This document shows, one piece after another, positions 7,729 through 16,885 of a stretch of DNA of 64,000 bases. Origin of the DNA: Deltaproteobacteria bacterium. Lineage in GTDB: Bacteria; Desulfobacterota; Syntrophobacteria; Syntrophobacterales; Syntrophobacteraceae. A program made the position numbers and the translations under genes. Every line of letters starts with the position of its first letter. Within the stretch, counting starts at the first letter, position 1. The stretch is from assembly GCA_021780695.1 (NCBI GenBank), contig JAJXYD010000041.1:1-64000 (forward strand), written 5' to 3'. The notes beneath the pieces were generated by a model that was given only the letters and a program-made list of their open reading frames with translations, ran no database searches and was not told the DNA's origin.

Positions 7729-9432
7729 TCAACCCTTTTTTACTCCTTCGGCCTTTGCCACCTTTGCCCATGTGTCACGAAGAGTAACGGTGCGATTAAA
7801 GACCATCTTTTCGGACGTTGAATCCGGATCTGCGCAAAAGTAGCCGAGCCGTTCGAACTGGTAGGTTGCTCCTGAGGGCGCACGGGCGATAGAGGGCTCC
7901 AGTTTGGCATCAGCTATTACTTCAAGGGAATTGGGATTGATAAAATCTTTAAATGTCGCTCCGTTGGTTTCATCTGAGGTATCCGGCCGATTGAGGAGCG
8001 TATTGTAGAGACGTACCTGGGCCTCTACGGCGCGGGAGGCGCAAACCCAGTGAAGCGTGGCTTTCACCTTGCGCCCGTCTGGCGAATCCCCTCCGCGGGT
8101 AGCCGGGTCATAGACGCAACGAAGCTCTATTACTTCACCCAATTCATTTTTAACCACATCCACGCATGTTATGAAATAGGCATAGCGCAGCCTTACTTCC
8201 CGCCCCGGGGCAAGCCTGAAAAAATGCTTGGGCGGGTTTTCCATAAAATCGTCTCGCTCTATATATATTTCCTTGGAAAAGGGAACGGCCCTGACCCCGG
8301 CTGAGGCATCCTCGGGGTTGTTTATCGCCTCGAGTTGCTCGACCTGCCCTTCGGGATAGTTTTCTATTACCACTTTTAAAGGCCGAAGAACGCACATCAC
8401 GCGCGGAGCCTTTAAATTGAGGACTTCGCGAACGCTGTATTCGAGAAGCCCGTAATCTACGAGGCTATCGCGCTTGCCAACGCCGATACGTTCACAAAAG
8501 TTTCGAATTGCCTCGGGAGGATATCCTCGGCGGCGCATACCCGCAAGGGTAGGCATTCTCGGATCGTCCCACCCGGCCACAAACCGCTCTTTAACCAACT
8601 GAAGAAGCTTTCGCTTGCTCATGACGGTGTAGGCCAGATTCAAGCGGGCAAACTCGAGCTGCCGCGGGCGCGACGGAACGTCGATGTTATCGAGAAACCA
8701 GTCATAGAGGGCCCTGTGGTCCTCGTATTCCATGGTGCAGATCGAATGCGTGATGCCTTCGAGCGCATCCGACTGCCCATGGGCGTAATCATACATCGGA
8801 TAGATACACCATTTGTCTTTGGTTCTCCAGTGAGCCATGTGGCGGATGCGATACATTACCGGGTCGCGCAGGTTTAGGTTTGGAGATCCCATGTCGATTT
8901 TAGCCCGAAGCACATGCTCGCCGTCTTTATACTCGCCGGCGCGCATTCGCTCAAAGAGCTCCAGGTTTTCGGCTACCGACCGGTTTCTATACGGGCTTTC
9001 CTTACCCGGTTCGGTAAGAGTGCCCCTGTATTCCCGGATTTGTTCGGCGCTCAGGCTGTCCACATAGGCCTTTCCGGATTTTATGAGAGCGACCGCCCAT
9101 TCATACAAACGCTCGAAATAATCCGATGCGTGATAGAGCCTTTCCTGCCAGTCAAAACCAAGCCAGCGCACATCGTTCATTATGGAATCGACGTACTCCA
9201 CTTCCTCTTTGCCCGGATTGGTATCGTCAAACCTGAAGTTGCACTGGCCGCCAAACTCCGATGCAAGGCCGAAATTGAGGCATATCGATTTTGCGTGCCC
9301 GATGTGGAGGTAGCCGTTAGGCTCGGGCGGGAATCGGGTAATCACATGCCCCCCGTTTTTGCCCTTCTTCACATCCTCGGCAATTATTGTGCGGATAAAA
9401 TTTGGCGCAACCTTTGTCTCAGGGCCGTTCAT
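7729..9432 (-). CDS. glnS: Glutaminyl-tRNA synthetase
   Basis: A 567-residue class I aminoacyl-tRNA synthetase that charges tRNA-Gln in the cytoplasm. The HIGH motif is seen in [17 protein letters not shown] (about 34-50) and the KMSKS equivalent in YTVMSKRKL. The length and the C-terminal beta-barrel region ([17 protein letters not shown]... onward) fit bacterial GlnRS rather than GluRS. Presence of GlnRS implies direct charging of glutamine. It follows a small conserved gene with the same orientation 25 bp upstream. Confidence 0.95.
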   Translation of the reverse strand: MNGPETKVAPNFIRTIIAEDVKKGKNGGHVITRFPPEPNGYLHIGHAKSICLNFGLASEFGGQCNFRFDDTNPGKEEVEYVDSIMNDVRWLGFDWQERLYHASDYFERLYEWAVALIKSGKAYVDSLSAEQIREYRGTLTEPGKESPYRNRSVAENLELFERMRAGEYKDGEHVLRAKIDMGSPNLNLRDPVMYRIRHMAHWRTKDKWCIYPMYDYAHGQSDALEGITHSICTMEYEDHRALYDWFLDNIDVPSRPRQLEFARLNLAYTVMSKRKLLQLVKERFVAGWDDPRMPTLAGMRRRGYPPEAIRNFCERIGVGKRDSLVDYGLLEYSVREVLNLKAPRVMCVLRPLKVVIENYPEGQVEQLEAINNPEDASAGVRAVPFSKEIYIERDDFMENPPKHFFRLAPGREVRLRYAYFITCVDVVKNELGEVIELRCVYDPATRGGDSPDGRKVKATLHWVCASRAVEAQVRLYNTLLNRPDTSDETNGATFKDFINPNSLEVIADAKLEPSIARAPSGATYQFERLGYFCADPDSTSEKMVFNRTVTLRDTWAKVAKAEGVKKG

Positions 9433-9457
9433 TTTGCTTTTCTCCGCTCGGCAAAAC

Positions 9458-9883
9458 TCAATCCAACTGGATGAACCGGCTTACCTGCTTGTTTACACTG
9501 GCGTAAATCTCTTCGTCCGTTCCGAAAATATCTACTATGCACTTGTGATCGATGAGCTTTTCCACAATAAAAGCGGTAACGAAGAGACTAACAAAATTCG
9601 GGCGTGGAACAAGGGTCCGAAGATTTGCCGTCTGGTACTGGATTTCAAATTCTTCCGAATCGAGCACCTTTTGAAGAGCCGACTGAATCTGGTCCTGCAA
9701 GTCCCCCTTGCTGGTCGTATCGATCAGACGCTCTTCGATGAGTTTCATCGTAATCCTGTCGGCTATTTCCTCTATATTGTGACGAAGCTGGTTCATGGCG
9801 TGATATCTGCGGGACTCCTTGTCGTGGTCCAGTTTGGATATCACAGCCGATTCCCTGGCATTAGGCCTGTATTCTCTTCCCAC
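9458..9883 (-). CDS. Conserved hypothetical protein upstream of glnS
   Basis: A protein of about 141 residues starting at GTG 9883 ([14 protein letters not shown]); AAGGGG lies just upstream. A TTG at 9898 is an alternative start. It is soluble, charged and largely helical, with the stretch [25 protein letters not shown] near the middle and no membrane segment. I do not recognise the family. The 25-bp gap to glnS suggests one transcript. Confidence 0.6.
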   Translation of the reverse strand: MGREYRPNARESAVISKLDHDKESRRYHAMNQLRHNIEEIADRITMKLIEERLIDTTSKGDLQDQIQSALQKVLDSEEFEIQYQTANLRTLVPRPNFVSLFVTAFIVEKLIDHKCIVDIFGTDEEIYASVNKQVSRFIQLD

Positions 9884-9898
9884 CCAAAACCCCTTCAA

Positions 9899-10238
9899 AA
9901 TTTGAGATTGCTTTTATATGATACCTTTATAAAGAATCTAGGGCGCTGCAAGTTAAAACGCCACTTTTTTTGACACCCACGGTGCCCTAAGAGCAGTTTT
10001 CAGCGCCCGAGTCCAATATCCCCAAACAACGAAAGCGATTCTATGTTCAATTAGGACTTTTTGCAAGGGAGGGGCTCAAAAAAGGGTTTTTTTTCAAAAC
10101 TTAGTCAGCCGCCGTCAAAACAGTATCCAAAGTGTGTCGACAAAATGTTTAAAACTAATTGGCCGACCAAAGCCTGTATGGATTCCAACAGAGACGGTCA
10201 GTCGATTGTCAACTCGTATCCGTTGCTATTACGATGGG
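9899..10238. other. Spacer between the divergent glnS and dnaN units
   Basis: No gene supported. It holds the divergent promoters; only the dnaN promoter at 10251-10279 could be placed. No DnaA box (TTATCCACA-like) was seen, so there is no sign of a replication origin beside dnaN, and dnaA is not adjacent. Confidence 0.4.
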
Positions 10239-10250
10239 TTGACAAACTTT

Positions 10251-10279
10251 TTGACAATCTTGCAACCCCTTACTAATAT
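10251..10279 (+). promoter_or_regulatory. Sigma-70-type promoter of dnaN
   Basis: TTGACA (10251-10256) and TAATAT (10274-10279) are separated by exactly 17 bp, a near-perfect housekeeping promoter. A second TTGACA lies at 10239-10244. Transcription would begin near 10286, giving a leader of about 58 nt before dnaN. Confidence 0.75.
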
Positions 10280-10343
10280 TATGAACTTCTCGCAAGAGAT
10301 AAAAAACAAAGATAACAACAACACCGGAAGGAACGGCCGGCTT

Positions 10344-11456
10344 ATGAAATTCCAGGTGGAAAAAGCAAACTTAGTCCAGGTTCTCCAAAGAATTCAAAGT
10401 GCTACCGAAAAAAAAACCACCATGCCCATTCTCAATAATTGCCTTATAAAGGCAAGTGGGGAAGGCTTGCTCGAATTTTCCGCAACCGATCTGGAGCTTA
10501 GCCTCTGGACAGAAATGGCCGCCCAGGTGGCAATGGAAGGCAAAACCACCGTTTCGGCTCGAAAGCTTTTGGAAATCGTACGCGAAGTTCCGCAAAACAC
10601 CATATCCTTCGAGCTGGACGCAGTGCGTGGAAGACTATTGGTAAAGGCCGGCAGGTCTCGCTTCGAACTATCGACTATTGCGGCCGAAGATTTTCCAAAT
10701 ATTGATCTCTACCAGGATTTACCCCTTACGAGTTGCGATGCCGAAGTTCTAAGAAAAGCCCTCCAAAAAACTCTCTACTGCATCCCTATGGAGGAGGAAT
10801 CTTTCGCTACCCCTGGGCTGCTCTGGCATGGAACCGAAGATTCCAACCTGCGCTTTGTCTCCTCTGATGGCCACCGGCTCTCCTACTACGAGGTACCGGC
10901 CTCGGCTTTCCCCGGCTTCCAGATGCCGGTCGAGATCATTGTGCCGCGAAAGGCTGTCCAGGAGATGCACAGGCTGCTTGAAAAGGAATCCGAGGTATCT
11001 ATTGGAATGGGGGAGAAATCTCTTGTCCTGCGAACTCCCGGGGCTTTTTTGAGCACCTTGCTCCTCGAAGCCGAATTTCCGGAATATGAAAACATCATTC
11101 CGGCAGAGAGACCTTACGCAATATCGGTGCCCACTGAAATTCTTTTCCCCGCCTTAAAGCGGGTTGCCCTGGTAACCGACACCAGCTACAGATATGTTAA
11201 ATTAAATATTGGCAAAAACTCCCTCGAGCTTCAATCTGGAAATCCCGAACTTGGCAACGCCAACGAAATTATCGATATAGATTATGATGGGGCCGATATC
11301 AGCATAGCCTTCAACGTCAAGTACGTTATGGAGAGCATTTCCGCCATGGAAAGCGAAACAATCAGGTTCGAGTGGGTAGACGATGGTCACGGAGGTATTT
11401 TTCTCGGTCCTGAGGATCCCGGATATTTCAGCCTGATAATGCCGATGGTGGTGTGA
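10344..11456 (+). CDS. dnaN: DNA polymerase III beta subunit (sliding clamp)
   Basis: A 370-residue clamp protein that tethers the replicative polymerase to DNA as a ring-shaped dimer. The start MKFQVEKANLVQVLQRIQSA is typical; an in-frame start at 10134 would add about 70 residues not found in the family and would lie upstream of the promoter. GGAAGGA precedes the ATG. Three clamp repeats are recognisable, and the tail ends in LIMPMVV, close to the usual P-(M/V)-R/K-L end. It is followed 28 bp later by lepA. Confidence 0.93.
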   Translation: MKFQVEKANLVQVLQRIQSATEKKTTMPILNNCLIKASGEGLLEFSATDLELSLWTEMAAQVAMEGKTTVSARKLLEIVREVPQNTISFELDAVRGRLLVKAGRSRFELSTIAAEDFPNIDLYQDLPLTSCDAEVLRKALQKTLYCIPMEEESFATPGLLWHGTEDSNLRFVSSDGHRLSYYEVPASAFPGFQMPVEIIVPRKAVQEMHRLLEKESEVSIGMGEKSLVLRTPGAFLSTLLLEAEFPEYENIIPAERPYAISVPTEILFPALKRVALVTDTSYRYVKLNIGKNSLELQSGNPELGNANEIIDIDYDGADISIAFNVKYVMESISAMESETIRFEWVDDGHGGIFLGPEDPGYFSLIMPMVV

Positions 11457-11484
11457 AAAATCCGAAAAAGAAAGAAAAAACTGC

Positions 11485-13281
11485 ATGCGGCAAATCAGAA
11501 ATTTCAGTATTATCGCTCATATCGACCACGGAAAATCCACCCTTGCCGACCGACTGATTCAGCATGCGGGTCTTGTGGAAGACCGACAGTTTCGAGATCA
11601 AATTCTTGACAACATGGATATCGAAAGGGAAAGAGGCATCACGATCAAGAGTCAGACCGTGGTACTGCCCTACACGAGCCGTTCGGGTGAGACCTTTCAG
11701 CTAAACCTGATCGATACTCCCGGCCATGCCGACTTTTCCTATGAAGTCTCACGAGCCCTTGCTTCCTGCGAGGGCGTGTTGCTTTTAATAGATGCCTCAC
11801 AGGGAGTGCAGGCCCAAACCATAGCCAATCTGTACTCGGCCATGGAGCACAACCTGGCGATCATTCCGGTCATAAACAAAATCGACCTTCCCTCCGCTGA
11901 TATCGAAAGGGCACGGGAACAGATAGAGCATGACCTGGGGCTCGACCCAGATGACGCCGTCCTTTGTTCGGCAAAGGAAGCAACGGGGATAGAAGACGTT
12001 TTGGAGGCTATCGTGGAGCGGGTGCCCGCACCCTCGGGGGACGCTTCCAAGCCTCTGTCGGTCCTTATTTTCGATGCTCAATACGATCCTTTTCGCGGTG
12101 CGGTTGCAAGCTGCAGAATTTTTGACGGCAAATTCGGCCCCGGCGACATAATCCGTTTCATGTCAACGGGTGCGACCCACAAAGTGGAGGAAGTGGGCTT
12201 TTTTCGTCTTAACCGCGACCCTCAAAAGGAGCTATCGGCAGGTTCTGTAGGCTACGTGGTCGCGGGGATAAAGACAGTTGCGGACATTAGGATCGGAGAC
12301 ACTATTACCCTTGATTCCAACCCGGTTGCATCGCCTCAGCCCGGTTTTAAGGATGTCAAGCCGGTTGTCTTTTCATCCATCTACCCGATCTCTTCGGATG
12401 ACTATCCATCACTTCTGGACGCACTTGAAAGATACAAGCTAAACGATGCGGCTCTTGTCTACCAGAAGGACTCCTCCATAGCCCTTGGCCAGGGTTTTCG
12501 CTGCGGATTTTTGGGGCTTCTTCATCTCGATATAGTCCAGGAGAGGCTCGAGCGCGAGTTCGACCAGTCTATCATAATGACCGCGCCTAGCGTTCAATAC
12601 CAGTTCACTTTAAATGACGGCTCCTCGATTACGGTCGAAAACCCCCAGTACTACCCCGACCCGGTCGAGATCGAACAGTCCAGGGAACCCTTTATTAAGG
12701 CCGTAATTATTTTGCCCGAACGCTACATGGGGGCGGTGATGAAACTTTGCATGGAGCGGAGGGGGAGTAACCCCAGGGTGGCCTACCCCACTCCCGGTCG
12801 TGTGGAAATAACCTTCGACATGCCCCTTGCCGAAGTGGTCTTCGATTTCTACGACAGGCTGAAAACCGTTACCCAGGGATACGGATCGTTTGACTACGAG
12901 CTTACTGAGTACCGGGTAAGCGATTTGGTAAAGCTCGATATCCTGGTAAACGGTGAAAAGGTGGACGCTCTCTCCCTTATAGTGCACCGCGAACGCGCAA
13001 GGGACTGGGGAGTACAGGTCTGCGACCGCCTTAAAGAAGAAATCCCAAGGCACAACTTCAAGATCGCTATCCAGGGCGCCATAGGCGGGAAGATCATCTC
13101 ACGCTCTACGATTTCTCCCTTCAGAAAGGACGTGACGGCCAAATGCTACGGCGGAGACATCTCCCGCAAACGCAAGCTCCTCGAAAAGCAGAAGAAAGGA
13201 AAAAAGAGGATGAAAATGGTGGGTCAGGTTATGATCCCCCAGAGCGCCTTTGTATCCGTGCTTAAGAATAAAGATGAGTAG
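11485..13281 (+). CDS. lepA: Elongation factor 4 (LepA) GTPase
   Basis: A 598-residue translational GTPase that acts on stalled ribosomes. G1 is AHIDHGKST, G3 is DTPGHADF and G4 is NKID, followed by the EF-G-like domains and the LepA-specific C-terminal domain (YGGDISRKRKLLEKQKKGKKRMK). Length and order match the family. It overlaps the next gene by 8 bp. Confidence 0.96.
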   Translation: MRQIRNFSIIAHIDHGKSTLADRLIQHAGLVEDRQFRDQILDNMDIERERGITIKSQTVVLPYTSRSGETFQLNLIDTPGHADFSYEVSRALASCEGVLLLIDASQGVQAQTIANLYSAMEHNLAIIPVINKIDLPSADIERAREQIEHDLGLDPDDAVLCSAKEATGIEDVLEAIVERVPAPSGDASKPLSVLIFDAQYDPFRGAVASCRIFDGKFGPGDIIRFMSTGATHKVEEVGFFRLNRDPQKELSAGSVGYVVAGIKTVADIRIGDTITLDSNPVASPQPGFKDVKPVVFSSIYPISSDDYPSLLDALERYKLNDAALVYQKDSSIALGQGFRCGFLGLLHLDIVQERLEREFDQSIIMTAPSVQYQFTLNDGSSITVENPQYYPDPVEIEQSREPFIKAVIILPERYMGAVMKLCMERRGSNPRVAYPTPGRVEITFDMPLAEVVFDFYDRLKTVTQGYGSFDYELTEYRVSDLVKLDILVNGEKVDALSLIVHRERARDWGVQVCDRLKEEIPRHNFKIAIQGAIGGKIISRSTISPFRKDVTAKCYGGDISRKRKLLEKQKKGKKRMKMVGQVMIPQSAFVSVLKNKDE

Positions 13282-14428
13282 CGAGGAGCTGCCCGGCCTC
13301 TATATCCATGTTCCCTTCTGCGGCTCCAAATGTTTTTACTGCGATTTTTACTCGGTTTGTTCCCGCTCTTGGATCTGCGCCTGGCTTAAAGCGCTGCGGA
13401 CGGAAATGGCGCTTTACAGCGAAGAGTTTCCTGTTTTCGATTCCCTTTACCTTGGCGGCGGTACTCCTTCCATTCTGGATGTGCGGGAGCTCCTGGAGCT
13501 TTTCGAATCGCTTGCAAAGCATTTTGCCTTCAGTACGGTTTCCGAGATGACCATGGAGGTCAATCCGGAAAGCCTCTCCCATGAAAAGCTAAAAGCGGTC
13601 GCCTCTTTTGGCCTCAACCGCTTAAGTCTTGGAGTTCAATCTCTAAACGATGCCGATCTAAAATACCTGGGAAGAAGACACAATTCGGCCCAGGCTCTTA
13701 GAGCCTTTGATATATGCAGGGGAGCCGGGTTTTCCAACGTGAGCGTAGACCTCATATATGGTCTTGAAACCCAGAGCCTCAAAAGCTGGAAAAATACCCT
13801 CGATACAATCCTCGAATTTCGACCGGAGCATATTTCCTGCTACCAGTTGACCTTCGAGAAGTCCACAGCCCTATGGAAAATGAGAAAATCCGGCCGGGTG
13901 CGCTCGATAGGCGAAAAGATGGAAGCCGCTTTTTTCATCTGGACCTCCCGCTATCTGCAAAGGCGTGGATATCGTCATTACGAAGTCTCAAACTTTGCCG
14001 CCGGTCCTGAATTTATGTGCCGGCACAATCGAAAATACTGGCGCCATGTTCCCTACCTGGGGCTTGGTCCCTCGGCACACTCGCTCTCCATTAAACCAAT
14101 GGCCGGAGATTTCCGGGATCGCACTTTGCGCAGATGGTGGAATGTCAAGTCGGTTAGCGACTACTGCAGGCTGCTTTCGGAAGGGAAAAAACCGGTAGAG
14201 GGGACCGAAATTCTTTCAAAGGATCAGTTCGAGCTCGAAGCCTTGGACCTTGGGCTTAGAACCGAGGATGGTCTTGCGATGAACCTGGTTGAAAATTATC
14301 CGCACAGCCAAAGGGTTTTGTCCCAGTGGCAAAAATCGGGTTTTATAAAAGTTAGCGAAGGCAGGGTGAAACCAACCCGGAGGGGGTTTCTCGTTTCGGA
14401 TAGTCTCGCGGTCATGCTTCAAAATTAA
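13274..14428 (+). CDS. hemW: HemW-like radical SAM protein (heme chaperone family)
   Basis: A 384-residue radical SAM protein related to HemN. The cluster motif CGSKCFYC (CX3CX2C, followed by DF) lies near the N-terminus in YIHVPFCGSKCFYCDF. HemW-type proteins carry CX3CX2C-D-F, whereas true HemN has CX3CX2CXC; this supports a heme chaperone rather than coproporphyrinogen dehydrogenase. The ATG at 13274 overlaps the lepA stop (translational coupling); an upstream GTG at 13250 is less likely. Confidence 0.85.
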   Translation: MSSEELPGLYIHVPFCGSKCFYCDFYSVCSRSWICAWLKALRTEMALYSEEFPVFDSLYLGGGTPSILDVRELLELFESLAKHFAFSTVSEMTMEVNPESLSHEKLKAVASFGLNRLSLGVQSLNDADLKYLGRRHNSAQALRAFDICRGAGFSNVSVDLIYGLETQSLKSWKNTLDTILEFRPEHISCYQLTFEKSTALWKMRKSGRVRSIGEKMEAAFFIWTSRYLQRRGYRHYEVSNFAAGPEFMCRHNRKYWRHVPYLGLGPSAHSLSIKPMAGDFRDRTLRRWWNVKSVSDYCRLLSEGKKPVEGTEILSKDQFELEALDLGLRTEDGLAMNLVENYPHSQRVLSQWQKSGFIKVSEGRVKPTRRGFLVSDSLAVMLQN

Positions 14429-14496
14429 AATTATTAATCGTGGGTAAACCCCCGGCTTTGCCGGGGAGACTCCCAGAGTTTGACATTTGCGGGAAT

Positions 14497-14556
14497 ATGC
14501 GAAAGCTTTCCTCACCGTGAACCGCTCAAAGTTTACGGAAAGGAAAGCTTTCGCAT
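14497..14556 (+). promoter_or_regulatory. Hairpin that sequesters the tnpA ribosome binding site and start codon
   Basis: ATGCGAAAGCTTTCCT (14497-14512) and AGGAAAGCTTTCGCAT (14541-14556) are perfect inverted repeats of 16 bp. CCGTGAAC / GTTTACGG extends the stem inward with one mismatch. The 3' arm holds the AGGA ribosome binding site and reaches the ATG at 14555. In IS200 elements a 5' hairpin of this kind is known to repress transposase translation. Confidence 0.75.
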
Positions 14557-14985
14557 GGATGAGTTTCAAAGTTTAAGCCACACGGTATGGGAGTGCAAGT
14601 ACCATGTGGTGTGGATTCCCAAGTATCGGAAGAAGACGCTCTACGAACAACTCTGAAAGGATCTGGGCCGAGTGTTCAGAGAACTGGCCAAGCAGAAGGA
14701 AAGCGAGGTTGTGGAGGCCACCTCATGGCTGATCACGTGCATATGCTCATCTCGATCCCTCCCAAGTACGGGGTCGCGCAGGTGATCGGATACATCAAAG
14801 GAAAAAGCGCCATACACATTGCGCGGCCCTTTCTCGGCAGGAAGAAAAACTTTACAGGGCAAAGTTTCTGGGCCAGAGGCTACTTTGTTTCCACTGTTGG
14901 AAGAGACGAGGAGACGATCCGCCAATACATCAAAAAACAGGAAGTCGAAGACCGCAGATTGGATCAACTGAACATGTTCGAATAG
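14555..14985 (+). pseudogene. tnpA: IS200-type Y1 transposase, interrupted
   Basis: The reading frame begins MDEFQSLSHTVWECKYHVVW, the typical start of IS200 TnpA. It meets an in-frame TGA at 14654 (where family members have Arg) and then loses one base in the run GTGGAGGCC (about 14710), after which the correct frame continues MADHVHMLISIPPKYG to the end. The HUH motif (HVH) and the catalytic Tyr region (ETIRQYIKKQE) are present. Two lesions make the gene inactive unless they are sequence errors. The TGA is not a Sec candidate, since the family has no Cys there and the frame breaks next. Confidence 0.85.
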
Positions 14986-15072
14986 TCGCCGCCCTTTGGG
15001 CGGCCATCGGTTTACAACCGCTTTAGCGGCCCCCGGTTTCACAAGCCTCCGGCTTTGCCGGAGGTATTTGAC

Positions 15073-15212
15073 TTCCGGAGCCATCATGGATTCTGGAGCT
15101 AATAGAGTGCCGTCTGATGCCATCAGCCCACGAAGGAACGAATTGTCCCTAATCGCATTCCATGGCGCACTCCTCGTAGCCGTCCACAAAGACGGTCCGG
15201 TAATCTTTGGAG
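15073..15212. other. Spacer between IS200 element and rubrerythrin promoter
   Basis: A 51-codon ORF (15086-15238, starting MDSGANRVPS) spans this area and runs through the PerR-like palindrome. It has no ribosome binding site or recognised family and is probably not a gene. Confidence 0.3.
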
Positions 15213-15242
15213 TTGAAATCAATTTAGAATCATTCTAAAGTA
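15213..15242 (+). promoter_or_regulatory. Rubrerythrin promoter with PerR/Fur-like operator in the spacer
   Basis: TTGAAA (15213-15218) and TAAAGT (15236-15241) are 17 bp apart. The spacer carries most of the perfect palindrome TTTAGAAT-C-ATTCTAAA (15223-15239), a 7-1-7 type box like PerR sites (TTATAATnATTATAA). A bound repressor would block RNA polymerase, so the cluster is probably derepressed by peroxide or by changes in iron. No perR gene is in the window. Confidence 0.65.
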
Positions 15243-15338
15243 GAAATAACGAATTTAGGAGTTAGCCGGTCCTCGGTATGGGATGGAGGCTTGAGCGCGA
15301 TAAAAAAATTTTTTTTCTAAAAAAAGGAGAAAGTCTCT

Positions 15339-15914
15339 ATGAGCAGCATCAAAGGAACGAAAACCGAGAAGAACCTTTTGAAGTCTTTTGCCGGTGAAAG
15401 CCAGGCGCGCAATCGTTACACCTACTTTGCCGGGGTGGCGAGGAAGGAAGGCTATGTGCAGATAGCCGACATATTCGAAGAGACCGCGAACCAGGAGAAG
15501 GAACACGCAAAACGGTTTTTCAAGTTTCTCGAGGGGGGCGATTTGGAAATCACGGCCACTTATCCAGCGGGAAAGATCGCAACGACGGCTGAAAATTTGC
15601 TTGCCGCCGCGACTGGAGAGCATGAGGAACACTCCGAACTCTATCCCGGTTTTGCCTCGGTGGCAAAGGAGGAAGGTTTTTCAGCGATTGCATCCGCCTG
15701 GAATGCCATTAGCGTGGCTGAAAAGCAGCATGAGAAACGTTACCGCGATCTTTTGGCCAACCTGGAAAGCGGAAGAGTTTTCAAAAGGGATCAGGAAGTG
15801 GTATGGCGCTGCCGAAACTGCGGCTATCTCCATGTTGGCAAAGAGGCCCCTGATACCTGCCCGGCCTGTATCCATCCAAAGGCGCATTTCGAGTTGCTGG
15901 GTGAAAACTGGTAG
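15339..15914 (+). CDS. rbr: Rubrerythrin
   Basis: A 191-residue peroxide-reducing diiron protein of anaerobes. The N-terminal ferritin-like domain (to about 145) holds the usual EExxH pattern, e.g. EETANQEKEHAKRFFKF and VAEKQHEKRY. The C-terminal rubredoxin-like domain has two Cys pairs (CRNC and CPAC). AAAAGGAG lies 10 nt before the ATG. It is the first gene of the oxygen-defence cluster and sits behind a PerR-like operator. Confidence 0.95.
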   Translation: MSSIKGTKTEKNLLKSFAGESQARNRYTYFAGVARKEGYVQIADIFEETANQEKEHAKRFFKFLEGGDLEITATYPAGKIATTAENLLAAATGEHEEHSELYPGFASVAKEEGFSAIASAWNAISVAEKQHEKRYRDLLANLESGRVFKRDQEVVWRCRNCGYLHVGKEAPDTCPACIHPKAHFELLGENW

Positions 15915-16044
15915 AAAAAAATTTTACCGGATTCATTTGGATATAAAGGGGTTATAAGGCGGGGAGCAGTTCCCGGGTTGCGTTTTTTGAGGAGCGAACA
16001 TATCGTAAGTTGAGGGCTTGATTTAGGCTTGCGCGGGGACCGCA

Positions 16045-16860
16045 ATGGAAATTCAGGAAATGTATCCGGAGGATCTTTCACGTTATATTTCTGAAAAGAA
16101 GGAAAACGACTACCTCCTGGTTGATGTAAGAGAGGTTGGCGAGTACGAAAGTGAGCACATTCCGGGAGCCAAGCTATTGCCGCTCTCAGAGCTTGAGGGG
16201 CGTTTGGAAGAGCTCCCCTATGACCGGGAGTTGGTTTTTTACTGCCGGAGCGGGCGAAGATCGATAGCGGGGGCCATGCTCGTCAGGGACTCCGGATTTG
16301 TAAGGGCCGCGATTTATAGCCTCGCAGGGGGAATTTCAGCCTGGGAAGGTAAAACTCTGACAGGTTTTCCCCTATTTGAAGCCATTGGAGAGAGCGGGGA
16401 TTTATCCCGGAGCCTGGAAGAGGCCATAAATATGGAAAAGGGCACTTTCCTTCTCTATGAGACCATGGTGAAGCTTAGCGCGGGACTTGCGCAGGAAAAG
16501 ACTCTACAAAAGCTTTCCGGAATGGAGATTGGCCATGCCCGGGCCATATATGAATTTTTGAGTAGGATTAAAGAGGTTAAACCCTTTGAGCAACTCTTTA
16601 AGGAGATGAGCGGTAACCTTGTAGAGGGTGGCTGGGAGCTTGAGGCGGTGATCGAACAGGTTAGCAAGGCACAGGAAAACTCCTGTCTTTTCATGTCTGA
16701 ACTGGCCATAGAGCTCGAATACAGAGCCTACGATCTGTACCGAAACATTGCCGAAAAAGTAACTGAAACCCAATACAAGAGGGCGATGCTATTTTTGTCC
16801 GAACAGGAAAAGGCTCACGTGAGGCTTCTTACCCGCAGGCTTTCGGACTGTTTCAATTAG
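16045..16860 (+). CDS. Rhodanese domain fused to a ferritin-like (rubrerythrin-type) domain
   Basis: A 271-residue fusion. Residues 1-112 form a single rhodanese domain with active loop C67-RSGRR, able to carry a persulfide. Residues about 125-271 are a four-helix ferritin-like domain with Glu/His pairs (EEAINMEKGTFLLYE, EIGHARAIYEF, ELEYRAYDLYRNIAE, EQEKAHVRLL). The pairing suggests sulfur transfer or persulfide chemistry coupled to a diiron peroxidase. It is 130 bp after rubrerythrin and followed closely by two more genes, so it belongs to the oxidative-stress unit. Confidence 0.85.
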   Translation: MEIQEMYPEDLSRYISEKKENDYLLVDVREVGEYESEHIPGAKLLPLSELEGRLEELPYDRELVFYCRSGRRSIAGAMLVRDSGFVRAAIYSLAGGISAWEGKTLTGFPLFEAIGESGDLSRSLEEAINMEKGTFLLYETMVKLSAGLAQEKTLQKLSGMEIGHARAIYEFLSRIKEVKPFEQLFKEMSGNLVEGGWELEAVIEQVSKAQENSCLFMSELAIELEYRAYDLYRNIAEKVTETQYKRAMLFLSEQEKAHVRLLTRRLSDCFN

Positions 16861-16885
16861 AAAAATCACGAGAAGGGAGGCAGTC

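Larger units (their letters stand above)
14440..15072 (+). mobile_element. IS200-type insertion sequence (decayed)
   Basis: The element is bounded by subterminal hairpins typical of single-strand transposing IS200/IS605 elements: CCCCGGC-ttt-GCCGGGG at 14450-14466 on the left and CCTCCGGC-ttt-GCCGGAGG at about 15046-15064 on the right. Further hairpins (GCCGCCctttGGGCGGC near 14990) follow the transposase. The only gene is a tnpA-type Y1 transposase carrying a stop and a frameshift. It lies between hemW and the rubrerythrin cluster. Exact cleavage sites were not determined. Confidence 0.8.

Noticed and set aside
10134-10343. Extended DnaN start at 10134
   Set aside because: It would begin upstream of the sigma-70 promoter at 10251-10279 and add residues not found in beta clamps.
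14654-14656. In-frame TGA of the IS200 transposase as a selenocysteine codon
   Set aside because: The family has Arg, not Cys, at this position, and a frameshift follows 55 nt later; the gene is simply decayed.
14996-15238. 80-codon ORF between the IS200 element and rubrerythrin
   Set aside because: It begins inside the element's right-end hairpins, runs through the PerR-like operator, and has no recognisable family.
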